The notes under the pieces were generated by a model, which saw nothing but the letters and a program-made list of their open reading frames with translations, had not been told where the DNA came from and did no database searches. DNA of 64,000 nt from an uncultured Lachnospiraceae bacterium (GTDB lineage Bacteria > Bacillota > Clostridia > Lachnospirales > Lachnospiraceae), in assembly GCA_949132985.1 (NCBI GenBank), contig CASCGD010000002.1:18269-82268 (forward strand), given 5' to 3'. Numbering within the stretch: the first letter of the stretch is position 1; every line of letters begins with the position of its first letter. This document shows positions 45,778 to 55,131 of this stretch, one piece after another. The translations under genes and the position numbers were made by a program.

Positions 45778-46314
45778 TCATTTTCGGGAACATCCCCCGC
45801 ACCCGCCGCAGCCGCTGCCCGCCACCGGTGCGCTGGCCTCATAGAGTCCCGTCAGCGTGCACACCGCCTGTGCCGCGATGCCCTCTTCCCTTCCGGTAAA
45901 GCCAAGTCTCTCCTCAGTGGTCGCCTTCACGCCCACCTGCCCGAGGGAAATCTGAAGAGTATCCGCTATATTTTCTCTCATCTTCTGAATGTGGGGCGAA
46001 AGCTTCGGCTTCTGGGCAATGACGGTGGCATCGATATTGTTAACGACATAGCCCTCATTCAGCAAAAGCTCCTGCACACGAGCTAAAAGCTGCAGGCTGT
46101 CCGCGCCCTCGTAAGCCGGGTCCGTATCCGGAAAATGCTGCCCGATATCCCCCAGCGCCGCCGCACCCAGCAGCGCGTCCATAATGGCGTGCACCAGCAC
46201 ATCCGCATCCGAATGCCCCAAAAGCCCAAGGCTGTGAGAAATCTCCACCCCGCCTATAATAAGCTTTCTGCCCTCTGTCAATCTATGAACATCATATCCG
46301 GTTCCTACACGCAT
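45778..46314 (-). CDS. ispF: 2-C-methyl-D-erythritol 2,4-cyclodiphosphate synthase with Gly/Cys tail
   Basis: 178 residues. Metal ligands in GYDVHRL and [12 protein letters not shown], then [12 protein letters not shown] and [28 protein letters not shown]-pathway isoprenoid enzyme. The core ends near residue 159; a tail containing GCGGCGGC follows, absent from the standard enzyme, with three closely spaced cysteines that could bind metal. Confidence 0.94.
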   Translation of the reverse strand: MRVGTGYDVHRLTEGRKLIIGGVEISHSLGLLGHSDADVLVHAIMDALLGAAALGDIGQHFPDTDPAYEGADSLQLLARVQELLLNEGYVVNNIDATVIAQKPKLSPHIQKMRENIADTLQISLGQVGVKATTEERLGFTGREEGIAAQAVCTLTGLYEASAPVAGSGCGGCGGCSRK

Positions 46315-46334
46315 GTTATCCCTCCATATTATGC

Positions 46335-47444
46335 TTATTCTCCCGCAGAGCCAGATCCTGCGGCAGCTTTTTCTTTCTCCAGGTCACGGTAATGCGCCAG
46401 CACCATCATGGCAATCCGAAAGGTCATGGCATCGTCAAACCGGCGAATGTCCAGTCCGATCAGCTTTTCCAGCCGCTCCAGCCGGTAAACAAGCGTATTC
46501 CGATGTAAATAGAGTTGACGCGCCGTCTCGGAAATATTCAGGCTGTTTTCGAAAAACCGGCGGATCGTCAGCTTCATCTCTTCATCGATTTTCTGATCCG
46601 GCAGCTCCTTTCCAAAAATCTCCTGCAAAAACAGCTCGCACAGCTCCCAGGGAAGCTCGTAGATGAGCCGCGCAATGCCAAGCCTTGCGTAGGCCGCCAC
46701 CTCCCGCGGCTCCTGAAACAGACCCGCAATGCGAAGCGCCAGCGCCGCCTCGCTTCTCGCGTCAATAAGCTCCGGGAGCGTCTCTTTCGGCGTGCTGTAA
46801 CCCACACGAACCTTAAACATCAGCTCGGAGAGCATCGTGTCCACCGCCGAGAGCGCATCGTTTTTCGCCCGCTCCGCCGTCACGCCCTTCTCGTACGCCT
46901 TCACAAGCGCCAGATGCGTCTCGTCCTGCAAAAACAGCACATCCTGCTTTCCGTCTGCAAAAATACTGCCGAGCATCCGCAGCGTATTCGTATCCGCCAG
47001 CGGCTGCGACAATTCAAAAAGGTATACCACACGCGGCGCATCCTTCAGCTTCACCCGTCCAGCCAGCTTATACAGCTCCCCCGCAGGAATCTCCCCAGCA
47101 AGAAGCGCTGCCACGAAAGCATTTTTATCGATATCCTTTTTGACCGTGCTAAAAAAAAGCTGCAGCTCATTTGCCGCCATACGCCCGGGCACAAGCAAAG
47201 ATGCCTCTGCCCCCTCCGCCGCCAAAAGCAGGATATCCCCGCCCACACGGACCGGAAACACCGTAAAGCCATCCAGCCGCTGCTCAAGCGCCGGCTGCTC
47301 AAAGGCCCGCAAAAGCTGCTCCTTTGCCACCGCTCCCTCTTTTGCTGTACCCGCCACATACTCTCCGGGCGGCTCGAAGAGCGCAAAACGTACCCCTGAA
47401 ATCTCCGTCAGCTCCTCTAAAATCCGCCGTAATTTTTTATGCAT
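46335..47444 (-). CDS. CdaR/PucR-type helix-turn-helix regulator
   Basis: 369 residues from the ATG at 47444 (GGAGGAAAT upstream). C-terminal PucR/CdaR HTH about 300-360: [35 protein letters not shown]. The N-terminal 280 residues form an unassigned sensor/GGDEF-like region typical of this class. The target is unknown; it sits between aroG and ispF. Its whole leader consists of three 49-bp repeats. Confidence 0.85.
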   Translation of the reverse strand: MHKKLRRILEELTEISGVRFALFEPPGEYVAGTAKEGAVAKEQLLRAFEQPALEQRLDGFTVFPVRVGGDILLLAAEGAEASLLVPGRMAANELQLFFSTVKKDIDKNAFVAALLAGEIPAGELYKLAGRVKLKDAPRVVYLFELSQPLADTNTLRMLGSIFADGKQDVLFLQDETHLALVKAYEKGVTAERAKNDALSAVDTMLSELMFKVRVGYSTPKETLPELIDARSEAALALRIAGLFQEPREVAAYARLGIARLIYELPWELCELFLQEIFGKELPDQKIDEEMKLTIRRFFENSLNISETARQLYLHRNTLVYRLERLEKLIGLDIRRFDDAMTFRIAMMVLAHYRDLEKEKAAAGSGSAGE

Positions 47445-47586
47445 ATTTCCTCCATATTGCCTGCCTTCTGGCATTCAGGTATACCCGCAGGGTATTTCCT
47501 CCATATTGCCCGCCTTCTGGCATTCAGGTATACCCGCAGGGTATTTCCTCCGTTTTGCCCGCCTTCTGGCATTCAGGTATACCCGC
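47445..47586. repeat. Three tandem 49-bp RBS-bearing repeats before the cdaR-like gene
   Basis: Units at 47445-47493, 47494-47542 and 47543-47586 (last one partial). On the minus strand each reads ACCCTGCGGGTATACCTG, a GCCAGAAGGC hairpin, then GGAGGAAAT. The copy next to the gene supplies its Shine-Dalgarno. They fill the entire gap between the aroG stop and the cdaR-like start. Confidence 0.93.
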
Positions 47587-48621
47587 CTACACGCACATCT
47601 CCGCAATCGTATCGATCAGGCGTCTCGTATCCTCCCATCCAAGGCACGGGTCCGTGATGGATTTGCCATAAATCATATGCTCGCCGATGGGCTGGCAGCC
47701 CTCCTCCAGATAGCTTTCGATCATAAGGCCCTTCACCATCCTGCGCATATCTTTGTTGTGCTGCCGGTTGTGCAGGATTTCCTTTGCAATGCGTATCTGC
47801 TCCCTGTACTGCTTGTTGGAGTTCGAGTGATTCGTGTCCACAATCACCGCCGGGTTCTCAAAGGAATCCGGGCGGTAATCCCGTATGAGCTGCATCATGT
47901 CCTCATAGTGATAGTTGGGATGGCACTCGCCCCTGCTGTTCACAAAACCGCGGAGAATACAGTGTGCCAGCGGATTACCGCTGGTGCTTACATTGTAGCC
48001 GCGATAGATAAATGAAGTGGGATTCTGCGCCGCCCGAACGGCATTGAGCATGACGGACATGTCGCCGCTGGTGGGGTTTTTCATGCCCACAGGGATATCC
48101 ATGCCGCTGGCAGTGAGCCGGTGCTGCTGGTTTTCCACCGAACGCGCGCCAATGGCCTCGTAAGACAAAATATCATCCAGATAACTTCTGTTCTCCGGGT
48201 AAAGCATCTCATCCGCCGCCGTCAGGCCGCTCTCGCCCATGGCACGAATGTGCATTTTTCGGATGGAGACAATCCCACGGTAGAGATCCGGCGCCCGGGT
48301 CGGATCCGGCTGGTGCAGCATCCCCTTGTAGCCCGCACCGGTAGTGCGTGGCTTGTTCGTGTAAATGCGCGGAATCAAAATCAGCCGGTCCCCTACCGCC
48401 TCACTGACCTTCGCCAGCCGGCTCACATACTCGCAGACCGAGTCCTCATTGTCCGCGGAGCACGGGCCGATAATCACAAGAAACTTATCGGACGCTCCGG
48501 TAAACACCTCTCTGATCTGCGCATCCCTCGCCCGCTTCATCTCCGCCAGATCGGGCGCGATCGGATATTCCATCTTTAAAATTTCCGGCTCCGGCAGCCG
48601 GTTATGAATCGTCATCGACAT
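47587..48621 (-). CDS. aroF: 3-deoxy-7-phosphoheptulonate synthase, class I
   Basis: 344 residues from the ATG at 48621 (GAGGTG 9 bases upstream). Family marks: FLVIIGPCSADNED, KPRTTGAGYKG, GESGLTAADEML, ARSVENQQHR, GMKNPTSGD, IVDTNHSNSNKQ. It condenses PEP and erythrose-4-phosphate at the entry to aromatic amino acid synthesis. It follows the DUF624 gene by 5 bases. The particular isozyme (AroF, AroG or AroH) cannot be told. Confidence 0.93.
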   Translation of the reverse strand: MSMTIHNRLPEPEILKMEYPIAPDLAEMKRARDAQIREVFTGASDKFLVIIGPCSADNEDSVCEYVSRLAKVSEAVGDRLILIPRIYTNKPRTTGAGYKGMLHQPDPTRAPDLYRGIVSIRKMHIRAMGESGLTAADEMLYPENRSYLDDILSYEAIGARSVENQQHRLTASGMDIPVGMKNPTSGDMSVMLNAVRAAQNPTSFIYRGYNVSTSGNPLAHCILRGFVNSRGECHPNYHYEDMMQLIRDYRPDSFENPAVIVDTNHSNSNKQYREQIRIAKEILHNRQHNKDMRRMVKGLMIESYLEEGCQPIGEHMIYGKSITDPCLGWEDTRRLIDTIAEMCV

Positions 48622-48626
48622 TTGTA

Positions 48627-49277
48627 TTAACACCTCATCTTGTCATTTTCCTCTTCTTCCAGAAGCTCCTCCGCCGACATGTACTTGCGGAATACCTGCT
48701 CCAGCACACGGTTGATGAGCACCATCGCAATCGCCGGCACAAACCACGTAAACGGCATCAAAAACCAGCACACATAGATGGCCGCAGCCAGAATCAGCAG
48801 CACAACCAGCGACCGTGGGAGATTGGCAATCGCCATGATCGCGGCATTTTTCAGCGTCGCCTTACAGCCATTCTCAAACCGCGCAAGATAGGCGAACACG
48901 TACATAAACCAAACCAGCGCCATCGCCGCAAGCGCGATAAAAAAATACGCCAGCATGCCGACAAAGGTTCCTGTTTTTAAATATGCCATACAAATCCTGA
49001 TATCGAAAGAAAATACCAAAAATATGACAAAAAACAACAGCCACAGCTTCGTCGCCTGCTTAAAGTTGCTGCGAAACGACGACCAGTATTCCTTCCAGAT
49101 TCCGCTTTTCTGATTGCGGATCACCTTGTGAGTGGTATAGTAAAAAGCCGTCGTTGCGGCCCCCACCGTAAAAAGCGGAATACAGCTGATCAGCCACATC
49201 AAATTCAAAAGAACCGCGTCCACCGCGGTGCTCAAGGCAGACCAGAGCTTATTATTCGGATTGAAAAATCCCGTCAT
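48627..49277 (-). CDS. DUF624 (YesL-like) membrane protein
   Basis: 216 residues from the ATG at 49277 (GGGGGTATTTTC before it). Begins MTGFFNPNNKLW, the DUF624 N-terminus, with spans at about 20-45, 75-95, 105-130, 145-165 and 170-195. The family is usually beside carbohydrate uptake genes; here it precedes the DAHP synthase gene, an odd partner. Function unknown. Confidence 0.88.
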   Translation of the reverse strand: MTGFFNPNNKLWSALSTAVDAVLLNLMWLISCIPLFTVGAATTAFYYTTHKVIRNQKSGIWKEYWSSFRSNFKQATKLWLLFFVIFLVFSFDIRICMAYLKTGTFVGMLAYFFIALAAMALVWFMYVFAYLARFENGCKATLKNAAIMAIANLPRSLVVLLILAAAIYVCWFLMPFTWFVPAIAMVLINRVLEQVFRKYMSAEELLEEEENDKMRC

Positions 49278-49716
49278 GAAAATACCCCCTTCGCACTGCA
49301 AATAGCTGCACATAATTCTAATAAGTATAGCACGGAGGAGGTGAAAGTGTCAAACAATAGAAAGAATGAGAATCGATGGGAAAAGAGCGTCCCACGCGCC
49401 GTGAATAGCAACGAGCAGCCATTTCTGACTGCCCGCAAAATTCAAACGCTACGCCTCCAGCGCTTTCTCGATGCGCTCATTATCCCTTTTCAGATATTCC
49501 GAAGCCTTTTCAGATGCTCCGTTGTTCATTGCCTCAATGACCAGATCATTTAAAAATCTGTCTATTCTGAGGCCGTCCTTATACTGCATATCAATCGGCA
49601 TATCATCGCACCCTTCCGCTATCTTGTCACCATAACCTTTGATATTGATATAACAGCCCTCGTAAAGTCAAAATCATAATCCGTATGATTCCAAGTAACA
49701 ATAACGGATGCCCGGC
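49278..49716. other. 439-bp region with gene remnants between DUF624 and fabT
   Basis: Two weak signals. On the plus strand an excellent GGAGGAGGTGAAA precedes a GTG at 49347 (VSNNRKNENRWEKS), but the frame soon turns to non-protein-like sequence, suggesting a truncated gene. On the minus strand 49449-49667 is open and ends LNDLVIEAMNNGASEKASEY...KALEA, a natural-looking helical peptide with an upstream frameshift (WNHTDYDFDF in another frame). Neither is intact. Confidence 0.4.
49449..49601 (-). pseudogene. Possible remnant or 50-residue small protein
   Basis: From ATG 49601 the peptide begins MPIDMQYKDGLRIDRFLNDL and ends RDNERIEKALEA. It is strongly helical and charged. The preceding frame (GCYINIKGYGDKIAEGCDD) is also protein-like, which favours the end of a larger, frameshifted gene over a genuine small one. 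Family not recognised. Confidence 0.35.
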
Positions 49717-50181
49717 TTAAGCATTTCTTTCCCCCAGATTCTGTCTGTAAATATGTTTAAAGTAATCATTCAGATGATTCAGCACCCGAAGTAAAATTCC
49801 AAGCTCCTCCTCCGTCAGGGTTTCCTTCGCCTTGTCGATCATATTCTCATGAAATTTTTTGTGATGCTCGAAGGCGGCCTTTCCGCGCTCTGTGAGGGTC
49901 AGATAGACGACCCGCTTATCCTGATCGCTTCGGGTGCGCATGACATATCCATGCTCCACCAGCCCGTCCACCGCACGGGTAAGGGTTCCGGTGGTCACGG
50001 ACATGAGCCGAGCAACCTGCGAGCTGCGCTTTGCCTCGCCAAGCCCGATCGCCTCTACAATGTGCATGTCGTTATTGGTCATATCAGAAAATTCATCGTT
50101 GATGAGATATTTCCCCTCAATGTCCATCAGGTCCTGAAACAGATGGACCAGCACTTCATTTAACATCTCGTCCGTATTCAT
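49717..50181 (-). CDS. fabT: MarR-family regulator, FabT type
   Basis: 154 residues. Winged HTH at about 35-110 (LGEAKRSSQVARLMSVTTGTLTRAVDGLVEHGYVMRTRSDQDKRVVYLTLTERGK). Its place at the end of the fatty acid operon and three FabT-like boxes at the operon promoter support a role as acyl-ACP-responsive repressor. In streptococci fabT precedes fabH; here it follows fabH, 13 bases downstream. Confidence 0.87.
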   Translation of the reverse strand: MNTDEMLNEVLVHLFQDLMDIEGKYLINDEFSDMTNNDMHIVEAIGLGEAKRSSQVARLMSVTTGTLTRAVDGLVEHGYVMRTRSDQDKRVVYLTLTERGKAAFEHHKKFHENMIDKAKETLTEEELGILLRVLNHLNDYFKHIYRQNLGERNA

Positions 50182-50194
50182 ACCTACCGCTCCT

Positions 50195-51283
50195 TTACCA
50201 TTGAATCACCGCCGCCGCCCAGGTCAGCCCCGCGCCAAATCCTGCCAGGACAATCCGCTGATTCTTATGTATTTTACCATCCTTGTTCAACGAATCCAGA
50301 AGGATCGGCACACTTGCCGCGGAAATATTTCCGCACTCCTGCAGATTTACCGGGAATTTCTCCAGGGGCTGCTTCAAACGCTTTGCCACAGACGCAATGA
50401 TACGAAGGTTCGCCTGATGCAGAACAAAATGATCGATATCGGAAAGCGTAAGTCCCGCCTTATCCACCGCCTCCATGATCACCTTCGGCACAGTACTCAC
50501 CGCAAATTTGTAGACCTCTTGGCCGTTCATCGTCACATAACTCATATTCTCCGGGGACAGTTCAGCCTGCATCTTCGGCTTTGCGCTGCAATGTTCCTTC
50601 TTTGCCCCGGCATCAGACACAAAAAGGCTGTCCGTCCGGTCGGCCAAAGCCGCGTCCCCACCTGCACTCTCCCGCAAAAGAAACGGATGCTTTAGGGTCC
50701 TCCCGCCGCAGGCGAGCACATCGCCGCTGGTACCGTCGGAATACTGCACAAAGGATTTCAGCCCCGCGCCGCTTTCATCCGGCAGCTCCCGCAATACGGC
50801 AGCTCCCGCACCGTCTCCGAAGAGCACGCAGGTGCCGCGGTCCCTCCAGTCCACCATTTTTGAGAGCGTCTCGGCACCGATAATGAGCGCATTTTTGTAG
50901 ACGCCGCCGTTTAAGTAGGCCGCCGCCGTATTCATTGAAAAAAGAAATCCCGAGCAGGCCGCATGCAGATCAAAGGCAACCGCTTTTTGGGCGCCCAGCG
51001 CCGCCTGAACCTCGCAGGAGAGCGTCGGCAGCACATGATCCGGCGACAGCGTCGCCGCGATAATCAAATCCAGCTCCCAAGCCTCCATGCCGGCCTGCGC
51101 AAGCGCCTGCCTTGCCGCCTCCACGGACATGCCCGTCGTCGTCTCCTCCACCGCCAGATGGCGTGCGCCGATGCCGGTGCGGCTTTTAATCCACTCATCC
51201 GAGGTGTCCATTATGTTACTCAAATCATCATTTGTAACCCTCAGCGCAGGAAGCGCGCTTCCGGTTCCGCATATCTTTACCAT
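50195..51283 (-). CDS. fabH: Beta-ketoacyl-ACP synthase III with inserted segment
   Basis: 362 residues versus about 320 usually. Catalytic C110 (DLHAACSGFLF), H289 (LHQANLRII) and N319 (GNISAAS, where GNTSAAS is usual). The Cys-His distance is about 47 residues longer than in E. coli, due to an insert around 197-246. It starts fatty acid synthesis by condensing acetyl-CoA or a branched acyl-CoA with malonyl-ACP. Whether the insert alters primer choice is unknown. Confidence 0.92.
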   Translation of the reverse strand: MVKICGTGSALPALRVTNDDLSNIMDTSDEWIKSRTGIGARHLAVEETTTGMSVEAARQALAQAGMEAWELDLIIAATLSPDHVLPTLSCEVQAALGAQKAVAFDLHAACSGFLFSMNTAAAYLNGGVYKNALIIGAETLSKMVDWRDRGTCVLFGDGAGAAVLRELPDESGAGLKSFVQYSDGTSGDVLACGGRTLKHPFLLRESAGGDAALADRTDSLFVSDAGAKKEHCSAKPKMQAELSPENMSYVTMNGQEVYKFAVSTVPKVIMEAVDKAGLTLSDIDHFVLHQANLRIIASVAKRLKQPLEKFPVNLQECGNISAASVPILLDSLNKDGKIHKNQRIVLAGFGAGLTWAAAVIQW

Positions 51284-51410
51284 TCCAGTCTCCTTACATA
51301 TTACCTTCGGGCGCTGTTTTTACCACGCTGCCCGCAAAGACGTCCTTACCCACACCGCGGCCCCACAGCACAGACAGCTCCTGCAGGTTCCCTTAGGACG
51401 ACTCCAAAAA

Positions 51411-53114
51411 TCAGAACTTCCGAAACCGCTTGTAGCGTCTCTCTGAAAGCTCCTCCCCGGTCTGATCCCTGCACTCCTTCAGGAAACGTTTCAGCTGCTC
51501 TTTCATGGCTCCTGCAATGGAGCCGAGAGCGGGGGCATCCGCGCCGCCGAATTCCGGTATAATGCCGTCGATCACCTCCAGGCGCAAAAGATCCTGCGCC
51601 GTAATCTGCATGACGCCTGCCGCCTCCTTCGCCCGCTTTCCGTCCTTCCACAAAATCGACGCAAAACCCTCCGGCGAGAGGATGGAGTAGACTGCATGCT
51701 CCAGCATCCAGACCTCGTTGCTCACCGCCAGCGCCAGTGCCCCGCCGCTGCCGCCCTCACCGATCATAAACGTAAAGATTGGCACGCGCAGAGCGCTCAT
51801 CTCAAACAGATTCCGGGCAATGGCCTCCCCCTGCCCGTTCTCTTCCGCTTCCATACCGGGATAAGCGCCTGAGGTGTTGACAAATGTGATCACCGGGCGT
51901 CCGAATTTCTCGGCCTGCTTCATAAGGCGGACCGCCTTGCGGTATCCTTCCGGTGAGGGCATGCCGTAATTGCGCGACGCGCACTCTGCAATGGAGCTTC
52001 CCTTCTGAATACCGATCACCGTTACCGGCTGGCCGTCCAGCCAGGCCAGGCCCCCGATGATCGCCGGATCGTCCTTAAAATACCGATCGCCGTGCATCTC
52101 CATGAAATGATCAAAAAGTGCCTCTATATAATCCTTTGTCTGCAGCCGCTCCATCTGCCTGGCCTCACGCACCTTTTCCCAGGCGCTTTTTGCCTTTTCC
52201 TTGCTGGCGCGCTCCCGCATCAGCTCTGTGGGCTCGTAGCTGTCATTCTCCCGCATCGGGTCAAAATTTGCAAACCCCTCACTGCTGTGCATTTTCAGGA
52301 ACTGGTAGAGCGTCAGCTTCAGATCTTTCCGCTCCACAATGCGATCCACAAAGCCGTGGGCCAGCTGGAATTCCGCCCGCTGGAATCCCTCGGGCAGACG
52401 CTCGCCGATGGTCTGCTCGATGACCCTCGGGCCTGCAAATCCAATCAAAGCTCCCGGCTCCGCCAGAATGATATCGCCGAGCATCGCAAAGCTGGCGGTC
52501 ATACCGCCGGTGGTGGGATCTGTGAGCACGGAAATGTAGAGCAGTCCCGCCTCGCTGTGCTTTTTCAGCGCCGCGGAGGTTTTCGCCATCTGCATCAGGG
52601 AGATGATGCCCTCCTGCATCCTCGCACCTCCAGAGCAACAGAACAAAATAACCGGAAGCCGCTCTGCAGTGGCCCGCTCCACCGCAGTGGCGATTTTCTC
52701 ACCCACCACATGACCCATGCTTCCCATCATGAAGCGGGAATCGCACACGCCGATCACCGCATCCAAGCCGTAGATCTTTCCCTTTCCAACGGTCACGCCC
52801 TCGGCCAGACCGGTCTTCTCCCTTGTCACGCTTACCTTTTCCTCATAATCCGGAAAGTCCAGGGGATTGACCGGCGCATCTTTGTCCAGGTCGGTGCACC
52901 AGGGCGTAAACGTGTCGTCATCTGCAACCATCCGAATACGGTTGTTCGTGCGCACGCGGAAATAGTAGCCGCATTTTTCGCAGATATATTTTTTCTCGAT
53001 GACCCGTGCTTTGCTTACCTTCCCGCCGCAGTTTTTACAGACGATTGTCTCATCCTCCGGCATCTCCATGGGAATAAATTTACTCTTCTGCTTTCTTTTC
53101 AATAATGCTGACAT
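51411..53114 (-). CDS. accDA: Fused acetyl-CoA carboxylase carboxyltransferase beta-alpha (AccD-AccA)
   Basis: 567 residues from the ATG at 53114. AccD part (about 1-285) has the zinc ribbon CKNC...CEKC and [29 protein letters not shown]. AccA part (about 305-567) has [52 protein letters not shown] and [16 protein letters not shown]. It transfers carboxyl from biotin to acetyl-CoA. The partners accB and accC, normally in this operon, are absent from the window. Confidence 0.95.
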   Translation of the reverse strand: MSALLKRKQKSKFIPMEMPEDETIVCKNCGGKVSKARVIEKKYICEKCGYYFRVRTNNRIRMVADDDTFTPWCTDLDKDAPVNPLDFPDYEEKVSVTREKTGLAEGVTVGKGKIYGLDAVIGVCDSRFMMGSMGHVVGEKIATAVERATAERLPVILFCCSGGARMQEGIISLMQMAKTSAALKKHSEAGLLYISVLTDPTTGGMTASFAMLGDIILAEPGALIGFAGPRVIEQTIGERLPEGFQRAEFQLAHGFVDRIVERKDLKLTLYQFLKMHSSEGFANFDPMRENDSYEPTELMRERASKEKAKSAWEKVREARQMERLQTKDYIEALFDHFMEMHGDRYFKDDPAIIGGLAWLDGQPVTVIGIQKGSSIAECASRNYGMPSPEGYRKAVRLMKQAEKFGRPVITFVNTSGAYPGMEAEENGQGEAIARNLFEMSALRVPIFTFMIGEGGSGGALALAVSNEVWMLEHAVYSILSPEGFASILWKDGKRAKEAAGVMQITAQDLLRLEVIDGIIPEFGGADAPALGSIAGAMKEQLKRFLKECRDQTGEELSERRYKRFRKF

Positions 53115-53153
53115 GTTCACTCACACTTTCTAAACTGTTTTCAATTTTGGCTC

Positions 53154-53582
53154 TTACCCGATGGCAAAGGTCAACCGGGCCTGACACACCAGTTTCCCCT
53201 CCACATACGCCTCCGCTCTGCCCACGCCGATAGGTCCCTTGATCTTGACGATCTCTGTCTCAAGCGTCAAAACATCCCCCGGAAGCACCTTCTGCTTAAA
53301 TTTCGCACCGTCAATTCCCGCAAAATACGCGGTCTTCCCTTTATTTTCCTCTCTGGATAAAATGGCCACCGCGCCGGTCTGCGCCAGCGCCTCCACAATC
53401 AGCACCCCCGGCATCACCGGCTCCCCCGGAAAATGTCCCGCAAAATACGGCTCTGCGGCGCTCACACATTTTTTTGCAACTGCCCGGATGCCCGGCTCCA
53501 GCTCCTCCACCGTATCAATCAAAAGCATCGGCTGCCTGTGGGGAATGATCTCCATGATTTCCTTGTTTGTCAAAAGCGCCAT
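53154..53582 (-). CDS. fabZ: 3-hydroxyacyl-ACP dehydratase
   Basis: 142 residues, hot-dog fold. Active-site H50 and E64 in [19 protein letters not shown]; start [30 protein letters not shown] precedes the ATG. Removes water in the elongation cycle. No fabA, fabN or second fabZ is in the window to account for unsaturated fatty acids. Confidence 0.95.
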   Translation of the reverse strand: MALLTNKEIMEIIPHRQPMLLIDTVEELEPGIRAVAKKCVSAAEPYFAGHFPGEPVMPGVLIVEALAQTGAVAILSREENKGKTAYFAGIDGAKFKQKVLPGDVLTLETEIVKIKGPIGVGRAEAYVEGKLVCQARLTFAIG

Positions 53583-53585
53583 TTC

Positions 53586-54818
53586 CTACTCCTCCCATTT
53601 TCTAAACAGCAGACTTGCGTTGTGCCCGCCAAAACCCAGGGAATTGCTCAATGCATATGTGATGCTTTCCGTGTAAGGCTCCCGGCAGTAGTTCAAATCC
53701 AGCTCCTCGTCCGGTGTCTCGTAGCCCACCGTCGCGTGAATATAACCCTCCTGAAGCTCCTTGACACAAGCGATGGCCTCCACCGCACCCGCCGCGCCCA
53801 GAAGATGGCCGATCATGGATTTGGTAGAATTGATTTTCATCTCGTATGCGTGATCGCCAAACACCTTCTTGATCGCCCTGGTCTCAAACAGATCGTTGTG
53901 GTGTGTTGCCGTGCCGTGGGCGTTGATATAGGTCACATCCCCCGGCTTAACTCCCGCATCCCCAAGCGCATTTTCCATCGCCCGGGCCGCGCCTGCCCCG
54001 TCCTCCGCCGGGGAGGTAATATGATATGCGTCGGATGTACAGCCGTAACCCGCAAGCTCCGCATAAATGTGCGCGCCGCGCGCCTGTGCATGGGAAAGCT
54101 CCTCCAAAACGAGCACGCCCGCGCCCTCTCCCATGACAAAGCCGCTGCGGTTTTTGTCGAAGGGCAGGGAACAGCGCTTCGGGTCATCTGAGTCGGAAAG
54201 CGCGGTCAGCGCCGTAAAGCCCGCAACCCCCACAGGTGTGATGCTGCTCTCGGTGCCGCCTGCGAGCATCACGTCCGCATCGCCGTACTGGATCGCGCGC
54301 ATCGCCTCACCGATACTGTTTGTTCCGGTGGCGCACGCCGTGACCACGTTGATGCTCTTTCCCTTTAAGCCGAACTGGATGGCCACATTGCCCGCCGCCA
54401 TGTTGGAGATCATGAGCGGCACAAACAGCGGATTGATTTTTCCCGGTCCTCTTTCCAGAAGCTTCCGATGCTCCCGCTCCATCGCCTGCAGGCTGCCGAT
54501 ACCGCTGCCGATAGCGGTTCCCACCATGTAGGGATCTTCCTTTTCCACATCAAGTCCGCTGTCCGCAAGAGCCTCCTTGGACGCCGCCACCGCATACTGG
54601 GAAAACAGCTCCATGCGCTTGGCCGCCTTGAAATCCATATAATTTTTTCCCACAAAGTCCTTGACCTGTGCGGCAATGCGGCACTTGAATCCCTCTGTGT
54701 CAAAACAGCTGATCGGCGCAAACCCGATCTCCTTATTTTTAACCGCCTCCCAAAAGCCATCCACACTCAATCCGATCGGGGTAATCGCCCCCATACCGGT
54801 CACTACAACTCGTCTCAT
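53586..54818 (-). CDS. fabF: Beta-ketoacyl-ACP synthase II
   Basis: 410 residues from the ATG at 54818 (family start RRVVVTGMGAITPIG). Catalytic triad C162 (ACATGTNSIGEA), H301 (NAHGTATHHND) and H338 (MIGHLLGAAGAVE). Elongates acyl-ACP with malonyl-ACP. Separated from fabG by a 313-bp gap that carries a long palindrome. Confidence 0.95.
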   Translation of the reverse strand: MRRVVVTGMGAITPIGLSVDGFWEAVKNKEIGFAPISCFDTEGFKCRIAAQVKDFVGKNYMDFKAAKRMELFSQYAVAASKEALADSGLDVEKEDPYMVGTAIGSGIGSLQAMEREHRKLLERGPGKINPLFVPLMISNMAAGNVAIQFGLKGKSINVVTACATGTNSIGEAMRAIQYGDADVMLAGGTESSITPVGVAGFTALTALSDSDDPKRCSLPFDKNRSGFVMGEGAGVLVLEELSHAQARGAHIYAELAGYGCTSDAYHITSPAEDGAGAARAMENALGDAGVKPGDVTYINAHGTATHHNDLFETRAIKKVFGDHAYEMKINSTKSMIGHLLGAAGAVEAIACVKELQEGYIHATVGYETPDEELDLNYCREPYTESITYALSNSLGFGGHNASLLFRKWEE

Positions 54819-55131
54819 ACTTTCTACCCTTACCTCTCTTACCTGACCTCTCCTGTCATAATCATAGTAGACACCATAACCATTCTTACCTTGCCCGGAA
54901 ACAACAACCACAGCCATCCTCAATAATAAATCCTTAAAGCCGTTTTCTATCATACCGGCTGAAATGCCCAGCCGTCGGAAGTCAGGTTGTTTCTGAATAA
55001 AGACCGTCATAAAAACGCCGGTGCTTAGCGAGGTCTTTTTAAGCTTAGCATCCGCTACGTTTTTATCTGAGCGAAAGCGTGTCTTTATCAGAAACATCCT
55101 GGCTTCTGACGGCGTGCCTATGCTGCACGGA
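54819..55131. other. fabG-fabF gap
   Basis: The only large gap in an otherwise tightly packed fatty acid operon. It has no gene. 54971-55113 is a long imperfect palindrome (separate entry). The 150 bases next to fabF contain no clear promoter. Confidence 0.5.
54971..55113. repeat. 143-bp imperfect palindrome inside the fab operon
   Basis: Left arm 54971-55004 and right arm 55081-55113 match at about 30 of 33 positions as inverted copies (GCCGTCGGAAGTCAGG against GCCGTCAGAAGCCAGG, then TGTTTCTGA and TAAAGAC). Inner arms ATAAAAACGCCGGTGCTTAGC and the complement of GCTAAGC...CGTTTTTAT also pair. It looks like a small non-coding mobile (MITE-like) or repeat element. A GAGCGAAAGCG block inside it recalls the GH1 and OYE leader repeats. 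Confidence 0.8.

Noticed and set aside
48021-48621. Plus-strand frames across the DAHP synthase gene
   Set aside because: They are antisense shadows of a fully conserved enzyme gene.
53586-55097. Extended N-terminus of FabF in the long open frame
   Set aside because: The first 93 residues have no family similarity and run across the palindromic element; the ATG at 54818 gives a standard FabF.
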